From positions 434,001-498,000 of the forward strand of contig NZ_JAJOZU010000001.1 of assembly GCF_022419205.1 (NCBI RefSeq): a stretch of 64,000 nucleotides of DNA, read 5' to 3'. Position 1 is the first letter of the stretch, and each line of letters begins with the position of its first letter. This stretch comes from Thermomonas alba (GTDB taxonomy: Bacteria > Pseudomonadota > Gammaproteobacteria > Xanthomonadales > Xanthomonadaceae). A program made the position numbers and the translations under genes. Below are positions 7,560-16,058 of the stretch, piece after piece. The notes under the pieces were generated by a model. That model did no database searches. It was not told the DNA's origin and saw only the letters and a program-made list of their open reading frames with translations.

Positions 7560-8788
7560 GCGGGCGTGGGCGAGGAGGGCGCTGCCCGATCGTGCCGCGG
7601 CAGCGCCAGCGAGATGAACGCGGCCAACAGCACGAACGCGGCCGAGATCCACAGGCAGGCGGTAAGCCCCGCGGCCTGGAACACCCAGCCCGAGAGCACC
7701 GTGCCGAGCAGGCGGCCCATCGCGTTGGCCATGTAGTAGAAGCCGACGTCCAGCGAGACGCCGTCCTCGCTGGCGTAGCTCACGATCAGATAGCTGTGCA
7801 GCGCGGAGTTGACCGCGAACAGCACGCCGAACACCAGCAGGCCGCCGATCAGGATCGGCGCGAACTGCGGCCGGCCGGAACAGGCCGCCATCAGCGCCGG
7901 CGCCAGCGCCAGCAACAGCGCCCACGCCGCGGCGCTGCGTCCATCCGGCACCTGCCCGCGGCGGCGGCCGGTGACCCACGGAGCCAGCGACTGCACCAGC
8001 CCATACCCGATCACCCAAGCCGCCAGGAATCCGCCGACCTGCCAGAAATCCCAGCCGAGGGAGTCGTACAGGAACACCGGCAGGGCGACCACGAACCAGA
8101 CGTCGCGCGCGCCGAACAGGAACAGCCGCGCCGCCGACAGCAGGTTGATCGCACGGCTCTTGGAGAATGCCTCGCGGAACTTCGGCTTGGCCTTGGCCTT
8201 GCCCAGGTCGCGCTTCAGCAACACCAGGCTGGCCAGCCAGACCAGCAGCAGCATGCCGGCCATCGCTGCCACCGCGGCGCGGAAGCCGATCGCCGCCAGC
8301 AGCGCGCCTCCCAGGAAGAACCCCACGCCCTTGAGCGCATTCTTGGAGCCGGTCAGCGCCGCCACCCAGCGGAACAGCGCGCCCTGCTGCCCGCCCGGCA
8401 CCAGCAGTTTGATGCTGGCCTTGGCGCTCATCTTGTTGAGGTCCTTGGCGATCCCCGACAACGCCTGCGCCGTCATGACCCAGGCCACGCTGAGCGCCGC
8501 CGGCGGCACCAGCAGCATGGCCAGCGCCGCCACCTGCAGCAGCAGGCCGATGTTCATGGTGCGGTTGAGCCCGATGCGCGCCCCCAGCCAGCCGCCCACC
8601 AGGTTGGTGACGACCCCGAACACCTCGTAGAACAGGAACAGCAGCGCGACCTGCAGCGGGCTGTAGCCCAGCTGATGGAAGTGCAGCACCACCAGCATGC
8701 GCAGGGCGCCGTCGGTGAGGGTGAAGGCCCAGTAGTTGCCGGTGATCAGCAGGTACTGGCGCACCTCGGGAGACAGCCGGGCCAGCAT
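7556..8788 (-). CDS. arsJ: Organoarsenical efflux MFS transporter ArsJ
   Basis: This 410-residue major-facilitator protein has about 12 hydrophobic segments. N-terminal features are SPEVRQYLLITGNYWAFTLT and LRMLVVLHFHQLGYSP, and a central FREAFSKSRAINLLSAARLF follows a basic loop. ArsJ exports 1-arseno-3-phosphoglycerate, which hydrolyses outside to arsenate. Its partner GAPDH makes that compound, and the gapdh gene ends only 6 bp before the arsJ start. This pairing is the main reason for preferring ArsJ over a generic MFS call. The stop lies in the -35 box of the copZ promoter. Confidence 0.9.
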   Translation of the reverse strand: MLARLSPEVRQYLLITGNYWAFTLTDGALRMLVVLHFHQLGYSPLQVALLFLFYEVFGVVTNLVGGWLGARIGLNRTMNIGLLLQVAALAMLLVPPAALSVAWVMTAQALSGIAKDLNKMSAKASIKLLVPGGQQGALFRWVAALTGSKNALKGVGFFLGGALLAAIGFRAAVAAMAGMLLLVWLASLVLLKRDLGKAKAKPKFREAFSKSRAINLLSAARLFLFGARDVWFVVALPVFLYDSLGWDFWQVGGFLAAWVIGYGLVQSLAPWVTGRRRGQVPDGRSAAAWALLLALAPALMAACSGRPQFAPILIGGLLVFGVLFAVNSALHSYLIVSYASEDGVSLDVGFYYMANAMGRLLGTVLSGWVFQAAGLTACLWISAAFVLLAAFISLALPRHDRAAPSSPTPA

Positions 8789-8794
8789 CGGCTT

Positions 8795-9799
8795 TCAGCC
8801 CGCGCGACCGACCAGCTGCACCAGCTCGCCGAGCCGGTTGGCATAGCCCCACTCGTTGTCGTACCAGGCATACAGCTTGACCTGGGTGCCGTTCACTACC
8901 AGCGTCGAGAGTGCATCTACGATGGCGGAGCGCGGGTCGTGCAGGAAATCGATCGACACCAGCGGGCGGGTCTCGTAGCCGAGGATGCCAGCCAGCTCGC
9001 CTTCGGCGGCCGCGCGCAGCAGGCCGTTGACTTCCTCCACGCTGGTTACGCGCTCCACTTCGAACACGCAGTCGGTGAGCGAGGCATTGGTCAGCGGCAC
9101 CCGCACCGCGTGCCCGTCCAGCCGCCCGCGCAGTTCGGGGAAGATTTCCGCGATCGCAGTCGCCGAGCCGGTGGAGGTCGGGATCAGGCTGCTGCCGCAG
9201 GCGCGCGCCCGGCGCAGGTCCTTGTGCGGCGCATCCACGATCACCTGGGTATTGGTCAGGCTGTGTACGGTGGTCAGGCTGCCGTGGCGGATGCCGATGC
9301 CTTCGTGGATCACCTTCACCAGCGGCGCCAGGCAGTTGGTGGTGCAGGACGCGGCCGAGACGATGCGGTGCACGGCCGGGTCGAAGCGGTGGTGATTCAC
9401 CCCCATCACCACGTCCAGCGCGCCGGCGGCCTTCACCGGCGCGGCCACCACCACCCGGCGCACGCCCTGGTCGAGATAGGGCTGCAGCACGTCCGGCTTG
9501 CGGAACTTGCCGGAGGATTCGATCACCACGTCGCAGCCAGACCAGTCGCTGGCGGCCAGCTCGCGGTTGCGGCTGACCGGGATGCGCACGCCGTCGATCA
9601 CCAGGGCGTCGCCGTCGCTGGTGATGGCCGCGTCCCATCGGCCATGCACCGAATCGAACTGCAGCAGGTGGGCGAGGGTGGCGGCATCACCCGCCGGGTC
9701 GTTGATCTGCACGAAGGACAGCCCGGGCTTGCCCCAGGCGGCGCGCAGGGCCAGGCGCCCCATGCGCCCGAAACCATTGATGCCGATGCGGAGATTCAT
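8795..9799 (-). CDS. Glyceraldehyde-3-phosphate dehydrogenase, ArsJ-associated
   Basis: This is a full-length 334-residue GAPDH. The Rossmann motif [10 protein letters not shown] lies at residues 7-16, the catalytic Cys152 in [12 protein letters not shown], the partner His179 in [11 protein letters not shown], and the C-terminal [12 protein letters not shown] is present. In ars operons this enzyme uses arsenate in place of phosphate to make 1-arseno-3-phosphoglycerate for ArsJ. It sits between arsR and arsJ, not in a glycolytic cluster, which supports the detoxification role. A second, housekeeping gap gene would be expected elsewhere in the genome. Confidence 0.93.
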   Translation of the reverse strand: MNLRIGINGFGRMGRLALRAAWGKPGLSFVQINDPAGDAATLAHLLQFDSVHGRWDAAITSDGDALVIDGVRIPVSRNRELAASDWSGCDVVIESSGKFRKPDVLQPYLDQGVRRVVVAAPVKAAGALDVVMGVNHHRFDPAVHRIVSAASCTTNCLAPLVKVIHEGIGIRHGSLTTVHSLTNTQVIVDAPHKDLRRARACGSSLIPTSTGSATAIAEIFPELRGRLDGHAVRVPLTNASLTDCVFEVERVTSVEEVNGLLRAAAEGELAGILGYETRPLVSIDFLHDPRSAIVDALSTLVVNGTQVKLYAWYDNEWGYANRLGELVQLVGRAG

Positions 9800-9841
9800 G
9801 TGGAGGCTCGCGTGTCGTGAGGGAAATCGTGGCGGAAGGGG

Positions 9842-10171
9842 TCAGGCACAGCCGCGGCGCGCGCCGGGCAGGCAGTCGCGGGTGCCGCTGCCCGCGCAGC
9901 AGTTGCGGGTGAGAAAGCCGATCAGCGCGTCCATCGCCGCGAAATCGGCGCGGTACCGGATCGCGCGGCCCTGCGGCTCGGCGCTGATCAGGCCGGTGCT
10001 GGCCAGTTCTTTCAGATGGAAGGACAGGGTGGCGCCCGGCAGGTCCAGCGCCTCGGCGATTTCCCCGGCCAGTCGCCCGTCCGGGCCGGCTTCCACCAGC
10101 AGGCGGAACACCGCCAGCCGGGTGGCCTGGCCCAGGGCGGCAAGAGCGGCGGTGGCGTCTTTCATTTCCAT
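9842..10171 (-). CDS. arsR: Arsenic-responsive repressor ArsR
   Basis: This 109-residue winged-helix repressor contains LAALGQATRLAVFRLLVEAG and the recognition region LDLPGATLSFHLKELASTGLI (in part). The As(III) ligands are probably the C-terminal cysteines Cys91-Cys92 in TRNCCAG, as in the C-terminal-site class of ArsR, with further cysteines at 100 and 108. The MEMKDA start at 10171 matches common homologues; the second ATG at 10165 has the better-placed GGAAAG. It leads the arsR-gapdh-arsJ operon and diverges from the copper ATPase gene. Confidence 0.9.
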   Translation of the reverse strand: MEMKDATAALAALGQATRLAVFRLLVEAGPDGRLAGEIAEALDLPGATLSFHLKELASTGLISAEPQGRAIRYRADFAAMDALIGFLTRNCCAGSGTRDCLPGARRGCA

Positions 10172-10245
10172 CTTTCCAGAATAATCGAACGACGGCACGG
10201 TAATCGCCGGATGTGACGCCGGCATGACGATCACGGCGCACCGGC

Positions 10246-10276
10246 TTGACCTTCCCATCTTGGTAAAGTCGAAACT
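10246..10276 (+). promoter_or_regulatory. CueR-type promoter/operator of the copper ATPase gene
   Basis: TTGACC (10246-10251) and GAAACT (10271-10276) have a 19-bp spacer beginning TTCCCATCTTGG, close to the E. coli copA promoter architecture. The predicted start is near 10283, which places it before the ATG at 10308 and rules out the longer in-frame starts upstream. Confidence 0.8.
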
Positions 10277-10307
10277 GACATCCCTGCCCGTGCCGATGGA
10301 GATCCCC

Positions 10308-12491
10308 ATGCATTCCGAATCTCCGCTGCGCCTGGACATCGCCGGGATGACCTGCGCCTCCTGCGTGGGCCGGGTGGAAAAAGCCCTGCGCAAGGTCGAG
10401 GGCGTGCGCGAGGCCAGCGTCAACCTGGCCACCGAGACCGCCGCGGTCATCGCCCCCGGCGTGCCCGCCGCGCGGCTGATCCAGGCGGTGGAGCAGGCCG
10501 GCTACCAGGCCCGCGTGCACGCCGACGCCGCGCCGCCGCCCGCCGTCTCGCGCGAAACCCGCCACCTGTGGCTGGCGGTGCTGCTGTCGCTGCCGCTGGC
10601 CGCGCCGATGCTGCTGATGCCGTTCGGCATCCACTGGGCGCTGCCCGGCTGGGCGCAATGGCTGCTGGCCACGCCGGTGCAGTTCTGGCTGGGCGCGCGC
10701 TTCTACCGCGCCGGGTTCGCCGCGCTGCGCGCGCGCAGCGGCAACATGGACCAGCTGGTCGCGCTCGGGACCAGCGCCGCCTACGGCCTGAGCGTGTATC
10801 ACCTGCTGGCCGCGATGCCGGGTCACCACACACCGCCGCTGTATTTCGAATCCTCGGCGGTGGTGGTGACCCTGATCCTGTTCGGCAAGTGGCTGGAGGC
10901 GCGCGCCAAGCGCCAAGCAACTGATGCCATCCGCGCTCTGCAAGCGCTGCGCCCGGCGACCGCGCGGGTGCTGCGCGACGGGGTCGAAACGCCGGTGGCA
11001 GTGGATGCGGTGGCGGTGGGCGATACGGTGGTGGTGCTGCCCGGTGAGCGCATCCCGGTGGACGGGGTGGTGCTGGATGGGCGCAGCCATTGCGACGAAT
11101 CCCTGCTCAGCGGCGAGTCGCGGCCGGTGCCAAAGGCGCCGGGCGACACCGTGACGGGCGGGGCGGTGAACGGCGAGGGCCGGCTGCACCTGCGCACCAC
11201 CGCGGTCGGCGCCGAGACCGCATTGGCCCGCATCGTGCGGTTGGTGGAAGACGCGCAGGCGAAGAAGGCGCCGATCCAGCGCATCGTGGACAAGGTCAGC
11301 GCGGTGTTCGTGCCGGTGGTGATCGTGATCGCGCTGGTCACGCTGCTTGGCTGGGGCCTGGTCCGCGGCGACTGGACGCAGGCGCTGCTCGACGCGGTGG
11401 CGGTGCTGGTCATCGCCTGCCCCTGCGCGCTGGGCCTGGCGACCCCGGCAGCGGTGATGGCCGGCACCGGCGTGGCCGCGCGCGCCGGCATCCTGATCCA
11501 GGACGTGGAGGCGCTGGAAACCACCGGCCGCCTGCGCACGGTGGCATTCGACAAGACCGGCACGCTGACCGTCGGCAAACCCGCGCTGATGCGACTGCAG
11601 GCGCTGGAGGGCGACGAGGCGGCGCTGCTGGCGCTGGCCGCCGGGCTGCAGCAAGGCAGCGAGCATCCGCTGGCGAAGGCAGTGCTGGACGCGGCGCGCG
11701 CGCGCGGCATCGCGCCGGCCGCTGTCACCGGCATCGCGGCCGTGGCCGGGCGCGGCGTGCAGGGCGAGCAGGACGGCCGACGCCTGGTGCTGGGCCAGGC
11801 GCGCTGGCTGGCCGCGCTGGGCGTCGATCTGACGCCCATGCAGGAGGCGGCGCAGGCGGCCGAACGGCAGGGCCAGACGCTGTCCTGGCTGGCCGTGGCC
11901 ATGCCCGACGGCTGGCAGGTAAGGGGGCTGCTGGCGTTCGGGGATACGCCGCGCCCGCAGTCCGCCGAGGCCATCGCCGCGCTGCGTGCGCTGGGCATTC
12001 GCCCGCTGCTGCTGACCGGCGACAGCCGCGGCGCGGCGCGTGCGCTGGCCGCCCAGGTCGGGCTGCACGAGGACGAAGTGCGCGCGGAGCTGCTGCCGCA
12101 GGACAAGCTGGAGGCGATCCGCGCCCTGGCCGCAGACGGTCCGGTCGGGATGGTCGGGGATGGGATCAACGATGCGCCGGCGCTGGCCGCGGCCACCGTT
12201 GGCTTCGCGATGGGCAGCGGCACCGACGTGGCGATGCACGCCGCCGGCATCACCCTGGTGCGCCCGGATCCGCGGCTGGTGGCGGATGCCATCGACATCT
12301 CGCGGCGCAGCGTGCGCAAGATCCACCAGAACCTGTTCTGGGCTTTCATCTATAACGTGGTGGGCATCCCGCTGGCGGCCCTGGGCCAGCTCGACCCGAT
12401 GCTGGCGGGGGCGGCGATGGCCGCCTCCAGCGTCAGCGTCGTCAGCAATGCCCTGCTGCTGCGGCGATGGACACCGCGCGCCCGCGATTGA
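10308..12491 (+). CDS. copA: Cu(I)-translocating P1B-type ATPase
   Basis: This 727-residue ATPase exports Cu(I) from the cytosol. It has one N-terminal HMA domain with GMTCASC (Cys16, Cys19) and a CPC motif in the membrane (Cys371 and Cys373 in [11 protein letters not shown]). The phosphorylated Asp415 lies in DKTGTLT, with SLLSGES as actuator motif, SEHPLAKAV in the nucleotide domain, and [13 protein letters not shown] as hinge. The start at 10308 was chosen because GGAGAT precedes it and upstream starts lie in the promoter. Despite the shared name it is unrelated to the oxidase CopA. It is followed 17 bp later by cueR. Confidence 0.96.
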   Translation: MHSESPLRLDIAGMTCASCVGRVEKALRKVEGVREASVNLATETAAVIAPGVPAARLIQAVEQAGYQARVHADAAPPPAVSRETRHLWLAVLLSLPLAAPMLLMPFGIHWALPGWAQWLLATPVQFWLGARFYRAGFAALRARSGNMDQLVALGTSAAYGLSVYHLLAAMPGHHTPPLYFESSAVVVTLILFGKWLEARAKRQATDAIRALQALRPATARVLRDGVETPVAVDAVAVGDTVVVLPGERIPVDGVVLDGRSHCDESLLSGESRPVPKAPGDTVTGGAVNGEGRLHLRTTAVGAETALARIVRLVEDAQAKKAPIQRIVDKVSAVFVPVVIVIALVTLLGWGLVRGDWTQALLDAVAVLVIACPCALGLATPAAVMAGTGVAARAGILIQDVEALETTGRLRTVAFDKTGTLTVGKPALMRLQALEGDEAALLALAAGLQQGSEHPLAKAVLDAARARGIAPAAVTGIAAVAGRGVQGEQDGRRLVLGQARWLAALGVDLTPMQEAAQAAERQGQTLSWLAVAMPDGWQVRGLLAFGDTPRPQSAEAIAALRALGIRPLLLTGDSRGAARALAAQVGLHEDEVRAELLPQDKLEAIRALAADGPVGMVGDGINDAPALAAATVGFAMGSGTDVAMHAAGITLVRPDPRLVADAIDISRRSVRKIHQNLFWAFIYNVVGIPLAALGQLDPMLAGAAMAASSVSVVSNALLLRRWTPRARD

Positions 12492-12508
12492 TCCGCGAGA
12501 AGACCGAC

Positions 12509-12955
12509 ATGGCGAGTAAAACCCTCCGCCCCGAACTGGCCGACGCGCTGGCGCAGGGGCTGCACAACATCGGCCAGGCCGCCGCGCTGACCGGCGTGTC
12601 GGCCAAGATGATCCGCCACTACGAGGCGATCGGGCTGCTCGCGCCGGCCAGCCGCACGTTCGCGGGCTATCGCCTGTATGGCGAGCCCGAACTGCACCGG
12701 CTGCGCTTCATCAAGCGCGCGCGCTCGCTGGGGTTTTCGATCAGGCAGATCGAGACCCTGCTGGCGCTGTGGGACGACCCGCATCGCGCCAGCGCCGAGG
12801 TCAAGCGGCTGGCGCTGGCGCACGCCGCCGAACTGGAGCAGAAGATCCGCGAGCTGCAGGCCATGCAGCGCACGCTGGAGACGCTGGCGCGGCGCTGCCA
12901 CGGCGACGGGCGCCCGACCTGTCCGATCCTGGAGGATCTCGCCGCAGGCGCTTGA
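12509..12955 (+). CDS. cueR: Copper-responsive MerR-family activator CueR
   Basis: The product has 148 residues with an N-terminal MerR helix-turn-helix (NIGQAAALTGVSAKMIRHYE), a GLL..R wing, a long dimerisation helix, and a metal loop with Cys130 and Cys138 spaced C-X7-C (CHGDGRPTCPIL), the CueR signature for Cu(I). The N-terminus carries about 18 extra residues (MASKTLRPELADALAQGL) before the HTH, compared with E. coli CueR. It sits 17 bp behind the ATPase gene, so it is probably autoregulated through read-through from the CueR promoter at 10246. It should act at both operators in this block. Confidence 0.92.
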   Translation: MASKTLRPELADALAQGLHNIGQAAALTGVSAKMIRHYEAIGLLAPASRTFAGYRLYGEPELHRLRFIKRARSLGFSIRQIETLLALWDDPHRASAEVKRLALAHAAELEQKIRELQAMQRTLETLARRCHGDGRPTCPILEDLAAGA

Positions 12956-12982
12956 ATGCCTGCGGCATTTCCCGACCTTTCG

Positions 12983-13014
12983 CCGGCGTGCATGCCGACA
13001 GACAGGCACGCCGG
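12983..13014 (+). terminator. Hairpin after cueR
   Basis: A perfect 9-bp inverted repeat, CCGGCGTGC/GCACGCCGG, encloses a 14-base loop about 28 bp past cueR. No T tract follows, so it may be a factor-dependent terminator or an mRNA-stabilising end. The rest of 12956-13064 shows nothing else. Confidence 0.45.
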
Positions 13015-13064
13015 TAGGCGCGACCCTGCATGCCGCGTTCCTTCGCGCATTCTGGGAGCTTGCG

Positions 13065-13475
13065 ATGCCTTCGTTCACCGGCCTGCTCGTGCTGCTGTCC
13101 ATCGCGCTGGCCTGCCCCGTCCGGGCAGAGCAGCTGTACCGCTGCGTGACGCCGCAGGGCTCCGTCAGCTACCAGGCGGCGCCATGCGCAGGAGCGGCGC
13201 GGCTGGACCGGGTGGTGGAATATCGACCCGATCCGGTGACGCCAGCCGCCGCCCGCCCCGCGCCAGCCCGGACGGCGCCTCCCGCTTGGCGCGCAGCAGG
13301 CCGCCGCGTATACGTCCTGCGCGTGCAGCAGCGCGCCGTTGCTACCGCCGCCCAACGCTGCCGGGCCGCGCGCGAGCGGCGTGAAGCGGCGCTGCAGCGG
13401 CTGGGGCTGAAGCGCCGCTATGCCCAGCTCAGCCAGCTGGATGCCGAGCTGCGCGCGGACTGCCCGCGCTATTGA
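13065..13475 (+). CDS. Secreted DUF4124-type protein, function unknown
   Basis: This 136-residue protein has a clear signal peptide (FTGLLVLLSIALACPVRAE). It is followed by a DUF4124-like motif, QLYRCVTPQGSVSYQAAPC, with two cysteines likely to pair in the periplasm. A Pro/Ala-rich linker leads to an Arg-rich helical C-terminal half (AQRCRAARERREAALQRLGL). The ATG at 13065 follows GGGAGC. Its 3' end overlaps the convergent lipocalin gene by 7 bp. DUF4124 proteins are common in gammaproteobacteria and have no established function. Confidence 0.75.
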   Translation: MPSFTGLLVLLSIALACPVRAEQLYRCVTPQGSVSYQAAPCAGAARLDRVVEYRPDPVTPAAARPAPARTAPPAWRAAGRRVYVLRVQQRAVATAAQRCRAARERREAALQRLGLKRRYAQLSQLDAELRADCPRY

Positions 13476-14065
13476 GCGGTGGGCGCGATCACGTGCGGGA
13501 TGCGCCGCCATTTGCCGAGATCGTAGCCCCAGCCCTGCAGGCGGCGGCGCGCGGCCTCCAGCTCGGCCTCGGGGACCGCCGGCGAGCGCGCGAATACCCA
13601 GGCGTAGTCGCGGGCATCGCGCGCCACCAGCATCAGGCCGTAGTCCTCGCGCAGCCAGGCCACGATGTACTGCGCCTTGACCGGGCCGAACACGCGCACG
13701 TCCCACACTGCATTGCCGGTGCCCGGGCGAACCCGCGCCGGCGCCTCGATGTGCTTGCGCGGGCCTTCGGCCCCGCCCTGGTTGAAGGTCAGGGTGGTCA
13801 GGATGCTGCCATCACGGCGCAGGGTGTAGGTCTGCACCGCGTTCCAGGCGGTGCGTTCGAATGGTGTCGGCATGCCACCCACCAGATACCAGGTGCCCAT
13901 GAAGCGCGGCAGATCCAGCTGCGGCACTGGCGGGATCGGCGGATGGCTGGCCCCCGCGCTGGCCACCGCCAGCAGCAGGGCGGCGAGCAGCGCGGCCGCC
14001 CGCTGCCGGCGGGCCCGGCGCACCGGGTTCAGCCGCGCTCGAACAGGTAGTGCGACACCAGCCAT
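13469..14065 (-). CDS. blc: Lipocalin (Blc-like)
   Basis: From the ATG at 14065 the product has 198 residues with an N-terminal export signal (RAAALLAALLLAVASAGA). The lipocalin core follows, with the motif FMGTWYLVGGMPTPFER and later RVFGPVKAQYIVAWL and YAWVFARSP. Family members bind lipids in the envelope. No lipobox cysteine is visible, so it is probably periplasmic rather than an outer-membrane lipoprotein. The ATG overlaps the end of the CFA-type gene by 37 bp. A GTG at 14023, just after that gene ends, is an alternative start that keeps the signal peptide. Confidence 0.82.
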   Translation of the reverse strand: MAGVALPVRARLNPVRRARRQRAAALLAALLLAVASAGASHPPIPPVPQLDLPRFMGTWYLVGGMPTPFERTAWNAVQTYTLRRDGSILTTLTFNQGGAEGPRKHIEAPARVRPGTGNAVWDVRVFGPVKAQYIVAWLREDYGLMLVARDARDYAWVFARSPAVPEAELEAARRRLQGWGYDLGKWRRIPHVIAPTAQ

Positions 14066-15108
14066 TCCTGTCCATCCGCGTAGCCGAACAGCTCGGCGCA
14101 GGCCATCCAGAACATCCGCCAGCGCTGGAACCACAGCCCGGCGGCATCGCCGTAGGCCTTTCGCAGCACCACCATCACCTCCTCGCGGTGCGCGTCCTGG
14201 GCCTGCAGCCAGTGATTGGCGGTCTTCTCGTAATGGGTGCCATCCACCAGCCACTGCTGGCGGATCTTCAGGGTCTGCTGGAAATGCAGCAGGGTGTCGG
14301 CCGCCGGCATCAGCCCGCCGGTGAAGAAATGCCGGCCCATCCAGTTGTCGCGCCCTCGAGTCTCGAACGGGTAGAGCAGGGTGCGGTGGGCGAAGATGTG
14401 CACGAACAGCCGTCCGCCCGGGCGCAGCCAGTGGCCGATGCGTCCCAGCAGGCGCTCGTAGTTGCGCATGTGCTCGAACATCTCGATCGACACGCAGCGG
14501 TCATAGGCAGAGGCTGGCAGTTCCAGCGCGTTCACGTCGCGGGTGAGCACCTGCACGTTGCCGATCCCGCGCTCGCGGCAGCGCGCCTCGATGAAGCTAC
14601 GCTGTGCATGCGAGTTGGACACCGCGGTGATGCGCGCGTTCGGATAGCGCTCGGCCATCCACAGCGTGAGCGAGCCCCAGCCGCAGCCCAGTTCCAGGAT
14701 GTCCTGGCCATCGGCCAGCCCGGCGCGCTCGGCGTACAGCGCCAGCATCGCCTCCTCGGCCTCGGCCAGGGTCTCGTCGCCCTGCGGGTAGTAGCAGCAG
14801 GAATATTTCAGCCGCGGACCGAGGCAGCGGGTGAAGAACGCCGGCGGCAGCTCGTAGTGCTGGGCGTTGGCGGCCTCGGTCTCGATCGCCACCGGGCTCT
14901 GGCGCAGTTCCTCTAGTCGCGCGCGCTGGCGTGCGGATTGCGCTTCCACCCCGCCGGCGAGTTCGTCGCGCAGGCGCTGCGCGCACAGGCGGCGGATGCC
15001 GGCGCGGATTGCGGCATCCGGCAGCCAGCCGCGTTCGGCCAGCCCCAGCAGGCCGGGCGCGGGTTGGTCCTTGGCCAGTTCCTGGCGGTCGAGGGTGACG
15101 GTGGTCAT
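14029..15108 (-). CDS. cfa: CFA-synthase-type fatty-acyl phospholipid methyltransferase
   Basis: This 359-residue SAM-dependent enzyme of the cyclopropane-fatty-acyl-phospholipid synthase family is slightly shorter than E. coli Cfa (382). It shows YSCCYYPQGDETLAEAEEAM, the SAM motif ILELGCGWGSLTLWMAERYP, VSIEMFEHMRNYE and HYEKTANHWLQ. It modifies unsaturated acyl chains in membranes. Neighbouring lipocalin, DUF2256 and photolyase genes recall clusters of the RpoE-ChrR singlet-oxygen response, whose CfaA-like members also take part in furan fatty acid formation. That product cannot be excluded. CAGGAG precedes the ATG at 15108. Confidence 0.88.
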   Translation of the reverse strand: MTTVTLDRQELAKDQPAPGLLGLAERGWLPDAAIRAGIRRLCAQRLRDELAGGVEAQSARQRARLEELRQSPVAIETEAANAQHYELPPAFFTRCLGPRLKYSCCYYPQGDETLAEAEEAMLALYAERAGLADGQDILELGCGWGSLTLWMAERYPNARITAVSNSHAQRSFIEARCRERGIGNVQVLTRDVNALELPASAYDRCVSIEMFEHMRNYERLLGRIGHWLRPGGRLFVHIFAHRTLLYPFETRGRDNWMGRHFFTGGLMPAADTLLHFQQTLKIRQQWLVDGTHYEKTANHWLQAQDAHREEVMVVLRKAYGDAAGLWFQRWRMFWMACAELFGYADGQEWLVSHYLFERG

Positions 15109-15120
15109 GGCGGGCTCCTG

Positions 15121-15198
15121 CTCTCCGCGCAGGCCGACTGGATCACCGGCCAGGTGCTGGGCGTGGACGGCGGCCGCGGCACGGTCGCGGGCAAGTGA
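15121..15198 (+). pseudogene. C-terminal remnant of a short-chain dehydrogenase (SDR)
   Basis: The plus-strand frame ending at TGA 15196-15198 reads SAQADWITGQVLGVDGG followed by RGTVAGK, the standard last strand and C-terminus of classical SDR enzymes. No SDR sequence (TGxxxGIG, YxxxK) lies upstream; instead the divergent CFA-type gene begins at once. I read this as the tail of a gene whose 5' part was deleted. It lies where photo-oxidative clusters of other bacteria carry an SDR gene. Confidence 0.7.
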
Positions 15199-15213
15199 GG
15201 GCAGGGCGCGCCG

Positions 15214-15354
15214 ATGCCGCGGATGCGCCGCAAGCACGAACTTCCGCAGAAGCCCTGCGCGACCTGCGGGCGGCCATTTGCATGGCGGCGCAAATGGGCG
15301 CGCGACTGGGAGGCCGTGCGCTACTGTTCCCGGCGCTGCCGGGGACGCGATTGA
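15214..15354 (+). CDS. DUF2256 mini-protein
   Basis: This 46-residue protein is easy to miss. Its sequence [20 protein letters not shown] and then [18 protein letters not shown] is the DUF2256 signature. Two CxxC/CxxxC cysteine pairs (Cys15, Cys18 and Cys38, Cys42) suggest a zinc-ribbon-like fold. The family is nearly always near photolyase or cryptochrome genes, as here. It starts 15 bp after the SDR remnant and ends 13 bp before the NAD(P)-binding gene, so these probably form one plus-strand unit. A second ATG at 15223 is possible. Function is unknown. Confidence 0.88.
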   Translation: MPRMRRKHELPQKPCATCGRPFAWRRKWARDWEAVRYCSRRCRGRD

Positions 15355-15367
15355 GAGGAGTCGGGCG

Positions 15368-16033
15368 ATGGGCAAGCAGGTGCTGTTGATCGGTGCGACC
15401 GGGCTGGTGGGGCAGGGCGTGCTGAAGTCCCTGCTGGAAGCGCCGGTCATCAGCCGCGTGGTGGCGGTGGTGCGGCGGCCGCTGGACGTCGCGCACCCCA
15501 GGCTGGAGGTGCGGCAAGTCGCCGACTTCTCCGCCAGCGCGCTGGAGCGACTCGACCTGCGCAACCTGGAGGCCTGTCTGTACTGCGCCGGCCCGCTGCC
15601 GCTGGGCATGACCGAAGCCGCCTACCGCGAAGCCACGGTCGGCACCCTCGCGCGGGTGGTGCAGGCCTATGCTCGGGCGAACCCGGAGGGCTTTGTCGCC
15701 TACGTCTCCGGCGCGGGCGCCGACCCTGGCAGCCGGCTGATGCCGCTGCGGGTGAAGGGCGAGGCCGAAGCCGCGCTCGCCGCCAGCGGGCTGGCCCATA
15801 CCTGCCTGCGTCCCGGGGTGGTGCGTCCGGTCGATGGCGTGCGTTCGCCGCACCGCCTGCGTAGCCTGGCCTATCGCCTTGGCGATCCGCTGCTGGGGCT
15901 GGCCGCGCACCGGGCGCCGGCCATCTTCACCACCACGGCTGCGATCGGTGCCTGCATGCTGCGCCTGGTGTGCGCCAGCGGGCCGCGCCCAACCGTGATC
16001 GAGAACGCGGACATCGCGCGGTGGGGCGGCTGA
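15368..16033 (+). CDS. Atypical NAD(P)-binding Rossmann protein (NmrA/HTATIP2-like)
   Basis: The product has 221 residues and begins MGKQVLLIGATGLVGQGVL, the GATGxxG dinucleotide motif of extended/atypical SDR proteins. It continues with VVAVVRRPL, YVSGAGADPGSRLMPLRVKG and TCLRPGVVRPVDG, a pattern of epimerase-like proteins such as YbjT or HTATIP2. The classical YxxxK active site is not obvious. The ATG at 15368 follows GAGAGGAG closely. It converges on the photolyase gene with a 25-bp gap. Homologues occur in photo-oxidative clusters; the substrate is unknown. Confidence 0.78.
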   Translation: MGKQVLLIGATGLVGQGVLKSLLEAPVISRVVAVVRRPLDVAHPRLEVRQVADFSASALERLDLRNLEACLYCAGPLPLGMTEAAYREATVGTLARVVQAYARANPEGFVAYVSGAGADPGSRLMPLRVKGEAEAALAASGLAHTCLRPGVVRPVDGVRSPHRLRSLAYRLGDPLLGLAAHRAPAIFTTTAAIGACMLRLVCASGPRPTVIENADIARWGG

Positions 16034-16058
16034 TGCACTCGTGGGATCCTTACCGGCT

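Noticed and set aside
7287-9638. Upstream extension of the copA oxidase frame to 1363 codons
   Set aside because: The oxidase has its Tat signal at 7286; the extension reads out of frame through copZ, arsJ and gapdh and has no protein-like features.
7229-9820. An 863-codon plus-strand frame opposite copA, copZ, arsJ and gapdh
   Set aside because: Gln/His/Arg-rich shadow of high-GC genes on the minus strand, with no recognisable motif.
9687-12326. An 879-codon minus-strand frame opposite the copper ATPase and arsR
   Set aside because: Antisense shadow of the ATPase gene; the CueR promoter and ATPase motifs leave no doubt about the coding strand.
4678-12955. Mobile genomic island carrying metal resistance
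   Set aside because: No integrase, IS element, attachment repeats or visible composition shift were found at the borders, so mobility cannot be claimed from this sequence.
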